Below, one piece after another: positions 1 to 11,600 of a DNA stretch of 64,000 nucleotides; within the stretch, counting starts at the first letter, position 1; every line of letters begins with the position of its first letter. The stretch is from Gordionus sp. m RMFG-2023. Its lineage: Eukaryota > Nematomorpha > Gordioida > Chordodea > Parachordodidae. The position numbers and the translations under genes are program-made. Below the pieces are notes generated by a model. That model did no database searches. It was not told the origin of the DNA and saw nothing but the letters and a program-made list of their open reading frames with translations. The stretch covers positions 11,137,561-11,201,560 of the forward strand of contig NC_088775.1 of assembly GCF_954871325.1 (NCBI RefSeq), in the 5' to 3' direction.

Positions 1-163
1 AAACAATTTTAAATTATGTGTATTACGTTAAATAAAAGTTTATTGACCGCCATAATATAATCAATATTTATATTAAGTTGTATTTTATTTAAATTGGAAA
101 TTTATATTCAGTTTAAATATTAAAAAAGTTAAAATACAATCGAATTTAAAAATTCTAGCTATC

Positions 164-340
164 ATATAAAAATAATGGGATGATATAATGAACATTTTAT
201 AAAGATATATCTATCATAACATTATCAATAGTATCAGATAGTAAATAATTGTGATATAAAAATAATGTGCATGATATAATGAACATTTTATAAAGATATA
301 TCTATCATAACATTATCACAGATAGTAAATAATTTTGATA
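164..340. repeat. Two-copy tandem repeat, ~90-bp unit
   Basis: Two adjacent copies of a segment containing ATGATATAATGAACATTTT and AAGATATATCTATCATAACA start at 164 and 254. The second copy has a small internal deletion near its end. It abuts a tRNA-like element on the right, so it may be the tail repeat of that SINE. The first 163 bases hold nothing recognisable. Confidence 0.85.
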
Positions 341-420
341 TGAGGAGTCGAGCAGCCTTTAAACCTTAAAGGCTCTACCAACCGCTGAAAGTGCTCTTTC
401 ACTACTAGCCGAGTGTTGTA
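341..420 (-). repeat. tRNA-like SINE head (candidate)
   Basis: Read on the minus strand, this ~80-bp stretch looks like a decayed tRNA promoter region. It has an A-box-like GGTTGGTAGAGC and, about 20 bases further on, a B-box-like GCTCGACTCC (consensus GGTTCRANTCC). Two small hairpins are visible, AGCCTTTAA/TTAAAGGCT and TGAAAG/CTTTCA. It lies in a rare GC-richer island. It does not fold as a full tRNA by eye, so a tRNA-derived SINE head is the better reading. Confidence 0.4.
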
Positions 421-439
421 ATTATGAGTATATGAAGAA

Positions 440-1159
440 TAGGGGTGTACCGATACCACTTTTTGGAGGCCGATCCGATCTTCCAGATATTAAATTGATA
501 TCGGCCGATAACCGATCCGATATCATATCTAATTTTGTATTCTGTAAAGATACCGGTTTTAATTTTCAATATACTTTTTATTAGTACAACATCTATAATT
601 TTACTATACCATAACATATGTCATTTAAATATATTATTGATCAGTTATAGTTTATATTCAATTCAATTGCTATTATTTATATAATAAGTAATAACATTAA
701 TCTATTTACATAATTAGTAATAAACAAATATATTATGAAATTTGAAATTATTATTTAAAATTATTAATATATCGAAGATTTCTTTTTAGAAATACCAAAA
801 TTTCCAATTTATCATAGATCGGTCTTCTGTGATGGGACTGTTAATATCACTAGCATCACTAAAAACAGATTCTGAAGAGATTAATAAACACTTTTTTAAA
901 CAGGCGAAAAAAAATAACTATATTGCAGAATGTTTATTAACTAATTATTACTATTAAAAAAATTAAACATAAAAATATATTTCGATTTTATTTATAAAAA
1001 TAAATGGTTTTTTAGATATAACTTTTTTAAATTTTGTTAAAAGCGCCATTTTATATCGGATCGGATCAGAAAATTATAATATTTGCCGATAACCGATATT
1101 TTAAACTGGGCGAAATATTGGCCCGATCCGATTCAATATAAAATATCGGTACATCTCTA
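440..1159. mobile_element. Decayed hAT element, ~0.7 kb
   Basis: The ends are inverted: TAGGGGTGTACCGATA on the left and TATCGGTACATCTCTA on the right. The next ~80 bases inside each end are GC-richer and inverted too (CGGCCGATAACCGATCC type), a pattern common in hAT elements. Flanking 8-mers ATGAAGAA and ATAGAGAG match at 5 of 8, a possible worn target duplication. On the minus strand near 810-900 a frame with SESVFSDAS resembles the hAT C-terminal dimerisation motif, so it is probably a deletion derivative. Confidence 0.6.
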
Positions 1160-1264
1160 ATAGAGAGATATGGTGATTGATGTCGGAGTGTTGTGTATTT
1201 TTTAAAATGAAAAATGTTTTTTGTTTATTATGTTTGAAGAAAAAAGATATCATGATATTTGATA

Positions 1265-1440
1265 AAAAGGTTTTTGGATTTAATTGTAAATTAAATAAAA
1301 TTATTATATTTTTATACGAAAGTTTTTGGATTTAATTGTAAATTAAATAAAATTATTTTATTTTTATACGAAGGTTTTTGGATTTAATTGTAAATTAAAT
1401 AAAAGAATTATATTTTTATACGAAAGTTTTGAATTGAATT
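1265..1440. repeat. Three-copy ~56-bp tandem repeat
   Basis: The unit starts GTTTTTGGATTTAATTGTAA and ends TTTTTATACGAAA. Three copies follow each other with few differences, plus a partial fourth. No open frame runs through it. Confidence 0.9.
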
Positions 1441-2723
1441 TTAAATTAAGAAGGGATAGCCAGGCCAAAACACTTAAATTGGGAAAGTCGTTTTGATAAG
1501 TCTTTCACCAATTTAAGATTAGGATAAACGATTTTTAAAATTGATTGACTTTTAATGATGAAATGTTAGATAAAAAAAAAGACATGTTATTTTAATTAAA
1601 ATGATTATTCAAGATATTTATCGGGCCGAAGTTCGGGTCGGATACCTCTTGCAACCCGACCCGAAAAGAAAGTCTTTTATGCCCGAAAATTATCCTTGCT
1701 TGAAGTATTGCCCATAGATGGTAGAAATTTTGAAAGCTAAAGTAAAAGTATTTTGGCAAAAATCTTGCTTTTGCCATTTTTTAAAAATCGGCGAAAGGGA
1801 ACCAATTAATATGTGTTGAATATTTAAAATATTAATTTTTTATGGCATTAATTCAAAATTAGATGGTAAATAAAAATCATTCAAAATATCGGATCCGTGA
1901 AATATTTCAAATATTCGATTTGTTATAGAATTATGTACATTATGCAGTGAAGATCAACAGTTCGGATTTTAATAGTAATCTGGTCCAATCATTTTATAAA
2001 TATTTTAATTATCTTATTAAATGGCTATATATTTATCGCAACAGCTTTTATCACATGCACAACTTAATTCATATTTATTTTTTTTTCAAGGGAATTTTTA
2101 TTCATCTTAAATTAAGCGCGACGAATAGTCAGAAAATATTTTATAAAATTTCGCCCGCTTTTCGGACTAGTAGGGTCTTTGAGTCATTAGTTATTTTGTT
2201 TAATTGTGATAGTGCCCTCTTGTTTTAAAACTTCTTACAACTCAAATTCAAAGAAGTGTATATAAATAATAACTGAAAAGATTAAAGCAATTAGAATGAG
2301 ATGAAATCATAAGGCTCTTCGACATCTCGTTAGGTACACTTTATATATGCCTCTGAAACAATTAGGAAAAATTTTATGGAAAGAATAGTTCTTTTTTATA
2401 AATTTATTCCAGATAGTTATTTTTATTATAATTGCATCTAACGTAGTTATGAATTATGTAATGTTCGAATTGTATCTTTTTTATTGTGAACCCCATAAAA
2501 TATTCGAAAAATTAGTTTTTTTTAAAAAATACAATTTTTCCTTTTTCGAGGCCTAGTCAATAGATTGAATATATAAATAACATTGTAGGTTATAAATTAT
2601 TCGGGCCACAATAAAAATTATTGTGTTGTATAACTAAAAAACCATCAAAAAATGTAGTTCTAGTCTTGTAACATGGAGAACATCAGCAGTATTACTAATA
2701 TAAAAAAATATAAAAATACTTAT
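1441..2723. other. AT-rich stretch without a recognisable gene
   Basis: A GC-richer patch at 1615-1690 has inverted CGGGTCGG/CCCGACCCG words of the kind seen in worn hAT termini. The 93-codon open frame at 1947-2228 has no protein-like composition. If the DMC1 gene to the right continues upstream within the window, its exons are not visible here. Confidence 0.6.
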
Positions 2724-3099
2724 TAGTGCTGTAAACGTTACTTCAAAAAAGAAACGCGTTATTCTTTATGTCTAAAAAAAGAAACGCACGTTACTGGCTA
2801 TTCAAAAATGTGACGGGTTACTCGTTACTTAAAAAATTAAATATTATGTACAAAAAATAATTTCTCCCTTATATATATATGTCGTAATTTTTAAAGGGAT
2901 CAGAACTATCCGGGATCTTCACGGGATTTAAAGGGATAACTAAAAAATTAGGGTTTTAAATTAAGGAATGATAATAGATTATCACGTTTTAATCGTGATA
3001 AAGAGGAATCTTATTTTAAAAGCGTTTTCCACGAGTTTCGTTGCGTTTTTAATTTACAATTTTGTTTTTTTGGCTCTTATGATATAAGATATGTCTAGT

Positions 3100-3815
3100 A
3101 TAGGGTATCAATCGATAGCTAATCAAAAGATCTATTCATCTGGAGGTGAATAATGGGCGGTCTAGAGGGTAGGGGGGGGGGTGTAAAAATAATTTTTTTT
3201 GATATGGATATCAATCGATAGCTAATCAAAAGATCTATTCAACTGGAGGTCAATCTCTGCCCCATAATGGGCGGTCTAAGGGGGTAGGGGAAGGGGGAGG
3301 GGTGTAAAAAATAATTTTTTTGATAAGGGTATCAATCGATAGCTAATCAAAAGATCTATTCAACTGGAGGTCAATCTCTGCCCCATAATGGGTGGTCTAA
3401 GGGGGTAGAGGAAGGGGAGGGGTGTAAAAATATTTTTTTGATATGGGTATCAATCGATAGCTAATCAAAAGATCTATTCAACTGGAGGTCAATCTCTGCC
3501 CCATAATGGGCGGTTTAGGGGAGTTGGAGTGGGGGGGGGTGTAAAAATATTTTTTTTGATATGGGTATCAATCGATAGCTAATCAAAAGATGTATTCAAC
3601 TGGTGGTCAATCTCTGCCTCATAATGGGCGGTCTGGGGTGTGTAGATGGGGGATGTAAAAAATATTTTTTGATATGGGTATCAATCGATAGCTAATCAAA
3701 AGATCTATCCAACTGGAGGTCAATCTCTGCACCATAATGGGCGGGTGAGGGAGGGGGGGGGTTTAAAAATTTTTTTTTTTGATATGGGTATCAATCGATA
3801 GCTAATCAAAAGAAT
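3100..3815 (+). repeat. Tandem ~105-bp repeats with G-runs (left arm)
   Basis: At least six units contain GGGTATCAATCGATAGC, TAATCAAAAGATCTATTC, CTGGAGGTCAATCTCTGCCC, CATAATGGGCGGTC and then a G-run of 7-10, followed by TGTAAAAA and a T-run. Units differ mainly in the G-run and T-run length. The G-runs fall once per repeat, giving regularly spaced G-rich tracts on the plus strand. Confidence 0.9.
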
Positions 3816-4017
3816 CCAACTAGACATTTTGTTAATAAAAAGATAAACCTTTTATTAAGAATTTATAATATTTAATACATTGAACTTAAAAGTAAAACAT
3901 ATATACGTAATTTAAAAAAAATATATCAAAAATGTCATGTAAACTATTTATATAAAATCTATATAAAAAACTGTATATAAAAAAAATAAATAATTAGTAT
4001 AGTAAATTGTATGTTGG

Positions 4018-4866
4018 GTTGGAGGAGGTCAAGAAAGAGAGCCATGGATGGCAAAGCAGTTAGATCTGCATATATCAATAGATATGCGCTATCTGAGATA
4101 GAAGCCTTCCTGTGGGTCACCAGGGATGGCGCGGATTTTTTTACCGAGGGATTTGAAGATTAGGGCATGATTGCCAAAAGAACCGGTTGTGTCGGATACG
4201 ATTGGTATGAGATTTCAATTGGATAGGGAAGTGTATTTATTAATTTTCGAGTTTTCAGCTCGCATGAATGAGTTCTTATTAAAGGAGGGAGCAAATCGGT
4301 CGATGCAGGTATAGTCCCATGCTAATGGAATTCCATTACTCCATGGTATTAATGTCAGCCCATCTGGACGTATATTATTCTCGGTTGAGAGGCCACAGGG
4401 TTCGAGGTTTGCTGGAATTTGAGCTGAGCGTAGAACACGGAAAATGGTGCCGTTAACTGCACTCTGTCGAGAATGTCTGCCTTTAGAGAATCGACAATGA
4501 AGAGGATGATGTCCAAAACAATCAACGGGTTGGGAACATAATGTACATGTGGAGTTGGCTAGTATATTACAACCAAGACGGAGACCTATTGCTATGCATA
4601 ATTCTTCTTTGTTAACAGAAGTCCTAAGTTTGAGCTGGGCAAAGCTTCTAACCATTCATAGCCCGATAGGGAAAGCAAAAGTTGTGGAACTTGCAGTTGT
4701 GGGATAGAGAGATGATCAACTGTTAAGGATTCATCAACTGTAATCGGAGATAATAAATGTGAATGGATTGATGGGGATCCCTTAGAAGCAGCACTCGATA
4801 TTAGATATTCAACGGAGTTGGGTATTAAGGGAAGATCCCAGAGGGCTGGCAGTCATATCCATCAAA
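4018..4866 (-). pseudogene. LINE C-terminal zinc knuckle and REL-endonuclease fragment
   Basis: The minus-strand frame at 4655-4215 encodes a CCHC knuckle (CTLCSQPVDCFGHHPLHC) followed by RPDGLTLIPW and AWDYTCID, the spacing expected of the PD-(D/E)xK restriction-like endonuclease at the C-terminus of R2-type and related non-LTR retrotransposons. Protein-like sequence continues upstream to about 4866 in another frame (SPITVDESLTVDHLSIPQ) and downstream to about 4020 in a third (TTGSFGNHALIFKSLGKKI), so at least two frameshifts and one stop are present. No reverse transcriptase domain remains. It occupies the centre of the inverted-repeat element, either as an insertion or as cargo. A relative lies at 48540-48781. 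Confidence 0.7.
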
Positions 4867-4914
4867 ACAAAAAATAAATATTTCTATATAAAGATATTTA
4901 AATGAGCTTTTATT

Positions 4915-5735
4915 TGATACCCATATCTATATTTTATGTTAATAAAAATATTCGTCACACTCCAAGACCTAGACCCGCCCTCTATAGTGGTTATTATAAT
5001 TACAATAAAAAAATATTTTAATTACCTTTTATTTAATACCCATATCAAAAAAAATATTTTCTACACTCCCCCCCCCCATCCACACCCCCAGACCGCCCAT
5101 TATGGGGCAGGAATTGAGCTCCAGTTGAATAGATCTTTTGATTAGCTATAGATTGATACCAATATCAAAAAAAAATATTTTTTACACCCCCCCCCCATCC
5201 ACACACCCCAGACCGCTAATTATGAGGCAGAGATTGACCTCCAGTTGAATACATCTTTAGATTAACTATCGATTGATATCCATATCAAAAAAATATTTTT
5301 TACACCACCACCCCCCTCCTACCCCTACTCCCCTAGACCGCCCATTATGGGGCAGAGATTGACCTCCAGTTGAATAGATCTTTTGATTAGCTATCAAATG
5401 ATACCACTATCAAAAAAAATTATTTTTTACCCCCCCCCCAACCCCCACCACTCTCCTAGACCGCTCATTATGGGGCAGAGATTGACCTCCAGTTGAATAG
5501 ATCTTTTGATTAGCTATCGATTGATACCCACCCATATCAAAAATAATTATTTTTTACACACCCCCCCCCCCTTACCCCCTAGACCGCCCATTATGGGGCA
5601 GAGATTGACCTCCAGTTGAATAGCTATCAATTGATACCCATATCAAAAAAATTGATTTTTACACCCCCACCCCTACCCCCTAGACCGCCCATTATTCACC
5701 TCCAGTTGAATAGATCTTTTGATTAGCTATCGATT
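4915..5735 (-). repeat. Inverted copies of the ~105-bp repeats (right arm)
   Basis: This is the reverse complement of the left-arm array: units with GACCGCCCATTATGGGGCAG, AGATTGACCTCCAGTTGAAT, AGATCTTTTGATTAGCTATC and a C-run of 7-10. About seven units are seen, some shortened. The innermost units are more worn than the outer ones. Confidence 0.9.
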
Positions 5736-6059
5736 GATACCCTATACTAGGCATATCTTATATCATAAGGCCAAAAAAACAACATTGAAAATTAAAAAAC
5801 GCAACGAAACTCGTGGAAAACGCTTCTAAAATAAGATTCCTCTTTATCACGATTAAAACGTGATAATACCGTATAGTTCTTTATCCTTTAAAAAATTGAA
5901 ATTTTAAAGGGATCCCTTTAAATCCCGTGAAGATCCCTGATAGTCATGATCCCTTTAAAAATTACGACATATATAATAAATATTATATGCAAAAAAAATA
6001 TATAAGGCATCTTTATTAATAAATTTTTATGTATATAATTTATAAATTAAATAATATAT

Positions 6060-6960
6060 TATACGATTTTATTTATTTTAACAATTTTGATCAAATAGAC
6101 AAGAGCGCTTAGTGAACACACGTTCAACTAGCGTAGTGAGAAAGTTATATTATATTCGATAAATAGAAATTTTAATTGAGGGAATTTATTTAAAATGAAA
6201 GAATAATCTTTATTTTGATAAAAACTTAGTTCATTGTCAAAAGAATCTTCATTCAGATCCTTATCTAATTTTTTTTAATATTCTTTATTAGAAAATAATC
6301 TGTACGTGTGTTGTTTTTTAAATGAATCAAGTCTGTCTTTTTTTTTATCAAGATCTTTTCTCAAATAGGAAATAAGTTCAATCCTTACTTCGCTGGCATC
6401 TAATTTTATGAGAGCCAATCTGATTTAAATAGCGGATGTGATAATATAAATTTAATTGAAATAAAATATTATCATGATATAAATTGTGAACAATACTTCA
6501 ACTGTATACCTTTTATCTTTGTCTTGCAGAATTGCATTAATAAGTGGTTTTTACAAAATGAAATATTTAAAGCCATTTTTTAAATATTATAATCGTGGGA
6601 GTGAGATTTCTCGAATGCATTTTTTCTTCTCTCTAAAATCGAAAAAGTCGTAATAACAGGTTCCATAACCTGTGAAGCCATACAATATTTATCTATAAAC
6701 GACTTGTCATTATCTGAAATTTGGATTTATCACAAAATTCGTCAAATTCGTAGCCATTCCCCTTAATAAGACTATATTATTTCATAGTTGTTCCATCTTG
6801 TTATAACCAGTTTATAGATATCCCATTTTTTCCTTAAAAATGGCAGCACACTTTGTAGAATGTTCATGTTTATTCCACAATTGAGGTTAAAATATTTTAA
6901 TTGCAGCACAATTTACACTTATAAAGTGTAAACTTTGTATCCTATTTATTGGTGTAAAAA
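6060..6960 (-). pseudogene. Decayed hAT transposase
   Basis: Minus-strand fragments in several frames match the order of a hAT transposase. First ISDNDKSFIDKYCMASQVM followed by EPVITTFSILE (the E-Y-V-x-V-M-x-P-L region, about 6620-6730). Then SFYQNKDYSFILNKFPQLKF (the W-K..FP-L-LA region, about 6180-6240). Then TTLVERVFTKRS (dimerisation motif ERVFS, about 6090-6130). Several stops and frameshifts separate them. The DDE residues are not recognisable. It belongs to the hAT whose ends are at 2724 and 7324. Confidence 0.6.
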
Positions 6961-7765
6961 ATGTTTCATATTTGAGGCAAGGCATACTCTTCTTCATCTG
7001 AAAATATATTCTTTATAAAATAAATTATATTAATAATAATATAAATTTACATAGATTGATCAATTCAATAATAATGGAAGATTTAATAACGAATAAAATA
7101 AAAATGAAGGAATTTGGAGGTTCATGTGAATTAAAAATTTGGATTAAATTATTTATAAAATTTAAAAATATATAAAAGTAATTATATAATAGAACAAAAT
7201 GTTTTTCCATAATTTTTAATAAAAATTTGGTAAAATTTTGAGTTACCGTTACTCAAAAAAAAGAAACGCGTTACCGTTAATCGTTACCTCTAGCAGAATG
7301 TAACGAGGTCACTTTACAGCACTAATTTCTATTTATTTTACCAGCGAAAATTTTCCGACCTTTTTAAATCTCAAATTCAACAATAACTTGGAGAAAAAAA
7401 TATTTGATTTTCTTATAAAATTAAAATATCGTCTATCAAATTAATTCGCATTTAATATATGAAATAGAAAATCATTATCTAATTTAGAATAGATTTTTTT
7501 ATTTTAAATAAACGATCAAATTAAAATAATTTTTCAAAACCCGAACGAGCCTGTTTCTCAAAATTAGCATTCACATATAATATAAAAAGGTTTGGACTCA
7601 GTGAATGGTATCCGGATCCCTGGATAAAACCCCTCGATTGAGTTTCCTTTTTAAAGTGAGCCAGCCTCTGAGTAAAACCGGGTTAATTTTATTTCTCACA
7701 AACTAAACCAATTTCTTGATTTTATGTTAAAAATAAAAAATGTAGTCCTTTTTTTTCTTAATTAG

Positions 7766-8391
7766 ATTTCAAGTGGATCCTAAAAAACCTATCGGTGGAA
7801 ATATAATGGCACATGCTTCGACCACCAGAATAAGTTTGAGAAAAGGAAGAGGAGAGAACAGAATCGCAAAAATATACGACAGGTTTAATTACCATAAAAA
7901 AATTCATTTATTAAAGATAAGATCAACTTTATTAAAAGTGTGTTTAATCTAAAAAAAAAATTTTTAATGTTCAAAAAGATTATAAATTACCAGAGTTCGA
8001 AAAAATGTTTTCTTTAAGGCTATATCCAAAAAAATTCGAAAAGTTTTAAAACTTATGTTAAATTCATAACATGTTATTTTTTTCTTCTTCTTTTTTAATA
8101 AAGTTAGAAAAATTTGTGAATCAAATTTTTCGATATTTTGGAAACTGCAGAGATTTTTTGATCAAATACCTAAAAATGCCAACATCTTTCTTTATTTTTA
8201 TAAAAAAACTTTAATTAGTAAATCTTTTCTAAATTTTATGCATAAAAAATCTTTTAAGAAAAAAACCTTTAAAAAATTTTTTCAAGATTTTTTATAAATT
8301 ACTATTTTCACTCAAACAAAGCCCAAATATGCCAGAGAGCGAAGCAACATTTGCGATAACTTTAGGAGGTATAGCCGATGCCAAGGACTAA
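7766..8391 (+). CDS. DMC1: DMC1 meiotic recombinase, last two exons
   Basis: DMC1 is the meiosis-specific RecA/RAD51-family strand-exchange protein. Exon 7766-7882 follows a pyrimidine-rich acceptor and starts in phase with TTTCAA; it encodes [20 protein letters not shown] then [14 protein letters not shown]. Exon 8322-8391 gives [22 protein letters not shown] and a TAA stop. The split codon across the 439-bp intron restores the serine of YDSP. The sequence fits DMC1 ([10 protein letters not shown], MPExEATFAI) better than RAD51. These exons are the C-terminal part of the ATPase core and of the DNA-binding L2-side sheet. Upstream exons with the Walker motifs are not seen; the hAT at 2724-7324 would lie in the preceding intron. 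Either that intron is over 5 kb or this is a 3' remnant. The gene converges on WBP2, 236 bp away. Confidence 0.85.
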
Positions 8392-8627
8392 TTTGTTAAA
8401 ATTGTTTTCATAATAGAAAAATCAATTATATTTATATATAGAATCTGACAATAAATGTTAATGTAATATTTATTCTAATAAATATAATAAATAAATACGA
8501 TATTCAGAATTTATAATTTTGATTAATCCTTAAAAACGGTAAAAAATAAAATTAATAAATTACATCGATACTGAAGGATAAAAAACACAAATAGATTATT
8601 AGTTAATAAATATTATAGAAAAGCCTT

Positions 8628-11600
8628 TTACAATGTTTTCTTCTGTTCATAGGCAGGTGGTGCCCCAGGAATCGTAGTGCCAGGTTGCTAATAAATATTG
8701 TTATGATTTAAAATATTCTAAGATATTATTTTACCGATGGTACATATATATTTTGAGGATTTTGGGGATCATAATAAGCGGGTGACACATTGGCATCTAT
8801 TCAAAAATATATATGTTTTTAAAAAATAAATATTTACTTTGCATAGGAGGAGCATTGGGAAGATTGGGATATATTCCTGGATAAGGTGGCGGAGCATTAG
8901 AGTACATAACAGGCTCCTCTAAAAATATTCAAAAAAAATGTGTTTTTTAAATTAGTATTAATTTTAATTGAATAATACAATGATTTTTCGCTCAATTTCT
9001 TATAAGTATTAAGTTATGATGCATAGTAATTTTGGTCCTTACCCCTGAATAGAGTATACTTTAAGAAAAACAGTTAGTGAACTCTTTTTAGAATAAGTAT
9101 ATTATAAATTTTTGCAGATGATATGATATACCAAGATATGTAGTGATTATTTTAATTTTAAAAAAAGAAAGACTATTATAGTAATATGTAATTTCTCATT
9201 CTCATGTCATGATCAACTATATTAAAAGATTATATCAAAAAATATAAAAATAATTCAGTGGAAAATTAATTTTGTGTCCATTAGAAAGTGCCACTGTTTA
9301 TTTAAATGAAGTGCCAGCACATATAATTTTTTCCATTATTATATGATGTTTAAATATACATAATTTAATAATATTATAAAGTTAATAATTTTATATATTT
9401 AACATGTTGTCTTGTAATGGTATTAAAAAAGTGCCTTTTATTGAAAATTTTATCAAGAGAATAAGATATATTATAACTACTATTAAGATATAAAAAAAGA
9501 GGTTGAATTTGAGTTAATCAGAGAAAGTTCCTAGATACAATAGATCTAAAATTAGATATGTTTAATCTTGATAGTACAATTTCTTACCCTGATAATCGTT
9601 TTCCAATAATAACATTCAAAAGATATTAAATGTCCCAACCAGACAAAATAATATATTAGTTATGTCAAAAGTATTTCCAGAAATAATAAAAATAATCTTT
9701 ATAATATTTTAAAAATAATTTTCAAACTATGCATTGGAAAATTTCTTTCATCGCAAAAAGGATTGGATATAATTTCTCAAAATTGAGATAGAAACTTATA
9801 TATGAGTAAACAATAATGATATATCAGAAATGATTATATTTAAGAGAAATATATAAAAGTTTTAAAATTGTTAATGTCGTAAATTGCAATGTTTTTTTTT
9901 ATTTCTAGTTGAAATCAATCATTTTAACTGATTTTTTTTTGAGTTATCATTTTTTTTATCGTTTTTAATGAAAATGATTTTTATGATCATTAATTTTTTT
10001 TACATATGAAATTTGATAAAATTAATTATTTTTATTTGTGCTCTCGAATTTAATAAAATTATTGTTTAAAGTGAATTAATTTTGGATATTAAAGAAATAA
10101 AAGATTATTAAAAAATCCTAAAGTATCACATTTTTCTTAGCTTGAGTACGTTTCTGATTCGTGCGATTTTTGACTTTCAGTAAGTCATTTTTATTTTTAG
10201 ATCTTGGCCAGTTTAGATTCTGCTTATTTTGTAGCGTTTTCTGCTTTATTTTCTCATAATATATCACAAAATTCTACAGGATTTACATTATTACATAGAA
10301 ATTTTTGTATTAGTATGTAATTATTACATTTTTTATATATACGCATGCCATTGGCCCATAAAGGGGTGGCATGTAGTAAATTGGAATGTTTTTTTATTTT
10401 TAGTTAAAATGTCAATCATTTTTAACTTTAATTTTTTTTTTCACATTTTTTTTTAAATAAGTTTTTTTTGTCTAATAAATTTTCTTAATATTTTGTTACA
10501 AAATATTTGAGAATAATCATTAACAATAAAAGATCATAATAATGCAAACGAATAGCTAATTACTTGATTTCGGCTCCTGCTATCTTCAGGTTATGCTCAT
10601 TCAAAAGAATACAGGCATGACCATTCAGTCACCTATATCCCAAGAGAATGTAATGACATCCACTAGACCTAGGAAGCGACGATGTTACAACTGTAACATG
10701 GCCTTATCTGGAGTCAATGCAACGCTATCAGTAGAGGCTCTCGCGCCCGCTAACTCCGATAAATGACAACTCTGTGAGCGAGTCCGCTGGAAGTAGCAAA
10801 CGAAGGATGCGCGACCCAACACCTGTCCAACTGTCGCTTCCTACCGCTAATCCGGTTCCATCTGCTAACAGAGGGAAGTTACTAATGGGAACATCCAGTA
10901 ATAGATCCAGTCTCTCTTCAACCCCACCAGCAGAGGACATCATACAAAGAGCGATGACCACTCTCGATGAGACAGCTCCTTGCACCTTGGGGTCCCTGAT
11001 GTTGCTACAAAATAATAAAGCAATGGATTTGTGGGAGATTCAAATATTACTACCGTGATGTCTCCCACAACATCCTGCAGTACTTACATCCGGATTATTC
11101 TCATAATATATCACAAAATTCTAAAGGATTTACATTATTACATAGAAAATATTGTATTAGTATGTAATTATTACATTTTTTATATATACGCATGCCATTG
11201 GCCCATAAAGGGGTGGCATGTCGTAAATTGCAATGTTTTTTTTTATTTTTAGCTGAAATGTCAATCATTTTAACTTTTTTTGAGTTGTGATTTTTTTTTA
11301 TCATTTTCAATGAAAACGATTTTTATGATCATTAATCTTTTTTATATATGAAATTTGATAAAATTAATTATTTTTATTTGTGCTCAAATTAACTATCAAA
11401 ATAAAGCAGAAAACGCTAACAAAATACGCAGAAAATCTAAACTGGCCAAGATCTAAAAATAAAAATAACTTACTGAAAGTCAAAAATCGCACGAATCAGA
11501 AACGTACTCAAGCTAAGAAAAATGTGATACTTTAGGATTTTTTAATAATCTTTTATTTCTTTAATATCCAAAATTAATTCACTTTAAACAATAATTTTAT

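Larger units (their letters stand above)
2881..5968. mobile_element. Inverted-repeat element with satellite-like arms, family unknown
   Basis: The ends GTCGTAATTTTTAAAGGGAT and its inverse (5949-5968) open arms that match in reverse for more than 800 bp. Each arm runs from ~230 bp of unique sequence into tandem ~105-bp units. The arms face each other around a ~1.1-kb centre that holds a LINE endonuclease fragment. Both outer edges touch an ATATAT run, which may be the target duplication. No transposase of its own is visible. Long terminal inverted repeats with subterminal tandem units occur in several DNA transposon superfamilies, so I leave it unassigned. Confidence 0.65.
2724..7324 (-). mobile_element. 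hAT transposon, nested host of a second element
   Basis: The left end is TAGTGCTGTAAACGTTAC and the right end, reversed, is TAGTGCTGTAAAGTGACC, followed on both sides by GAAACGCGTT-type words. The same TAGTGCTGTAAAC end appears on the hAT at 24439. Flanking 8-mers ATACTTAT and ATTTCTAT are only partly alike. Decayed hAT transposase sequence lies between 6060 and 6960 on the minus strand. A ~3.1-kb inverted-repeat element (2881-5968) sits between the transposase C-terminus and the left terminal repeat, so the uninterrupted hAT was about 1.5 kb and is already deletion-derived. Confidence 0.75.

Noticed and set aside
341-420. Hammerhead ribozyme or intact tRNA gene
   Set aside because: No CUGAUGA core, and no complete cloverleaf by eye.
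1947-2228. 93-codon open frame on the plus strand
   Set aside because: Composition is that of translated AT-rich DNA, with no motif, splice signal or neighbour support.
3100-5735. CRISPR-like array
   Set aside because: Units are contiguous tandem repeats without unique spacers, in an animal genome, and continue inverted on the other side of a centre.
7766-8391. Calling the recombinase RAD51
   Set aside because: [10 protein letters not shown] and MPExEATFAI with the following GGI fit DMC1 better than RAD51.
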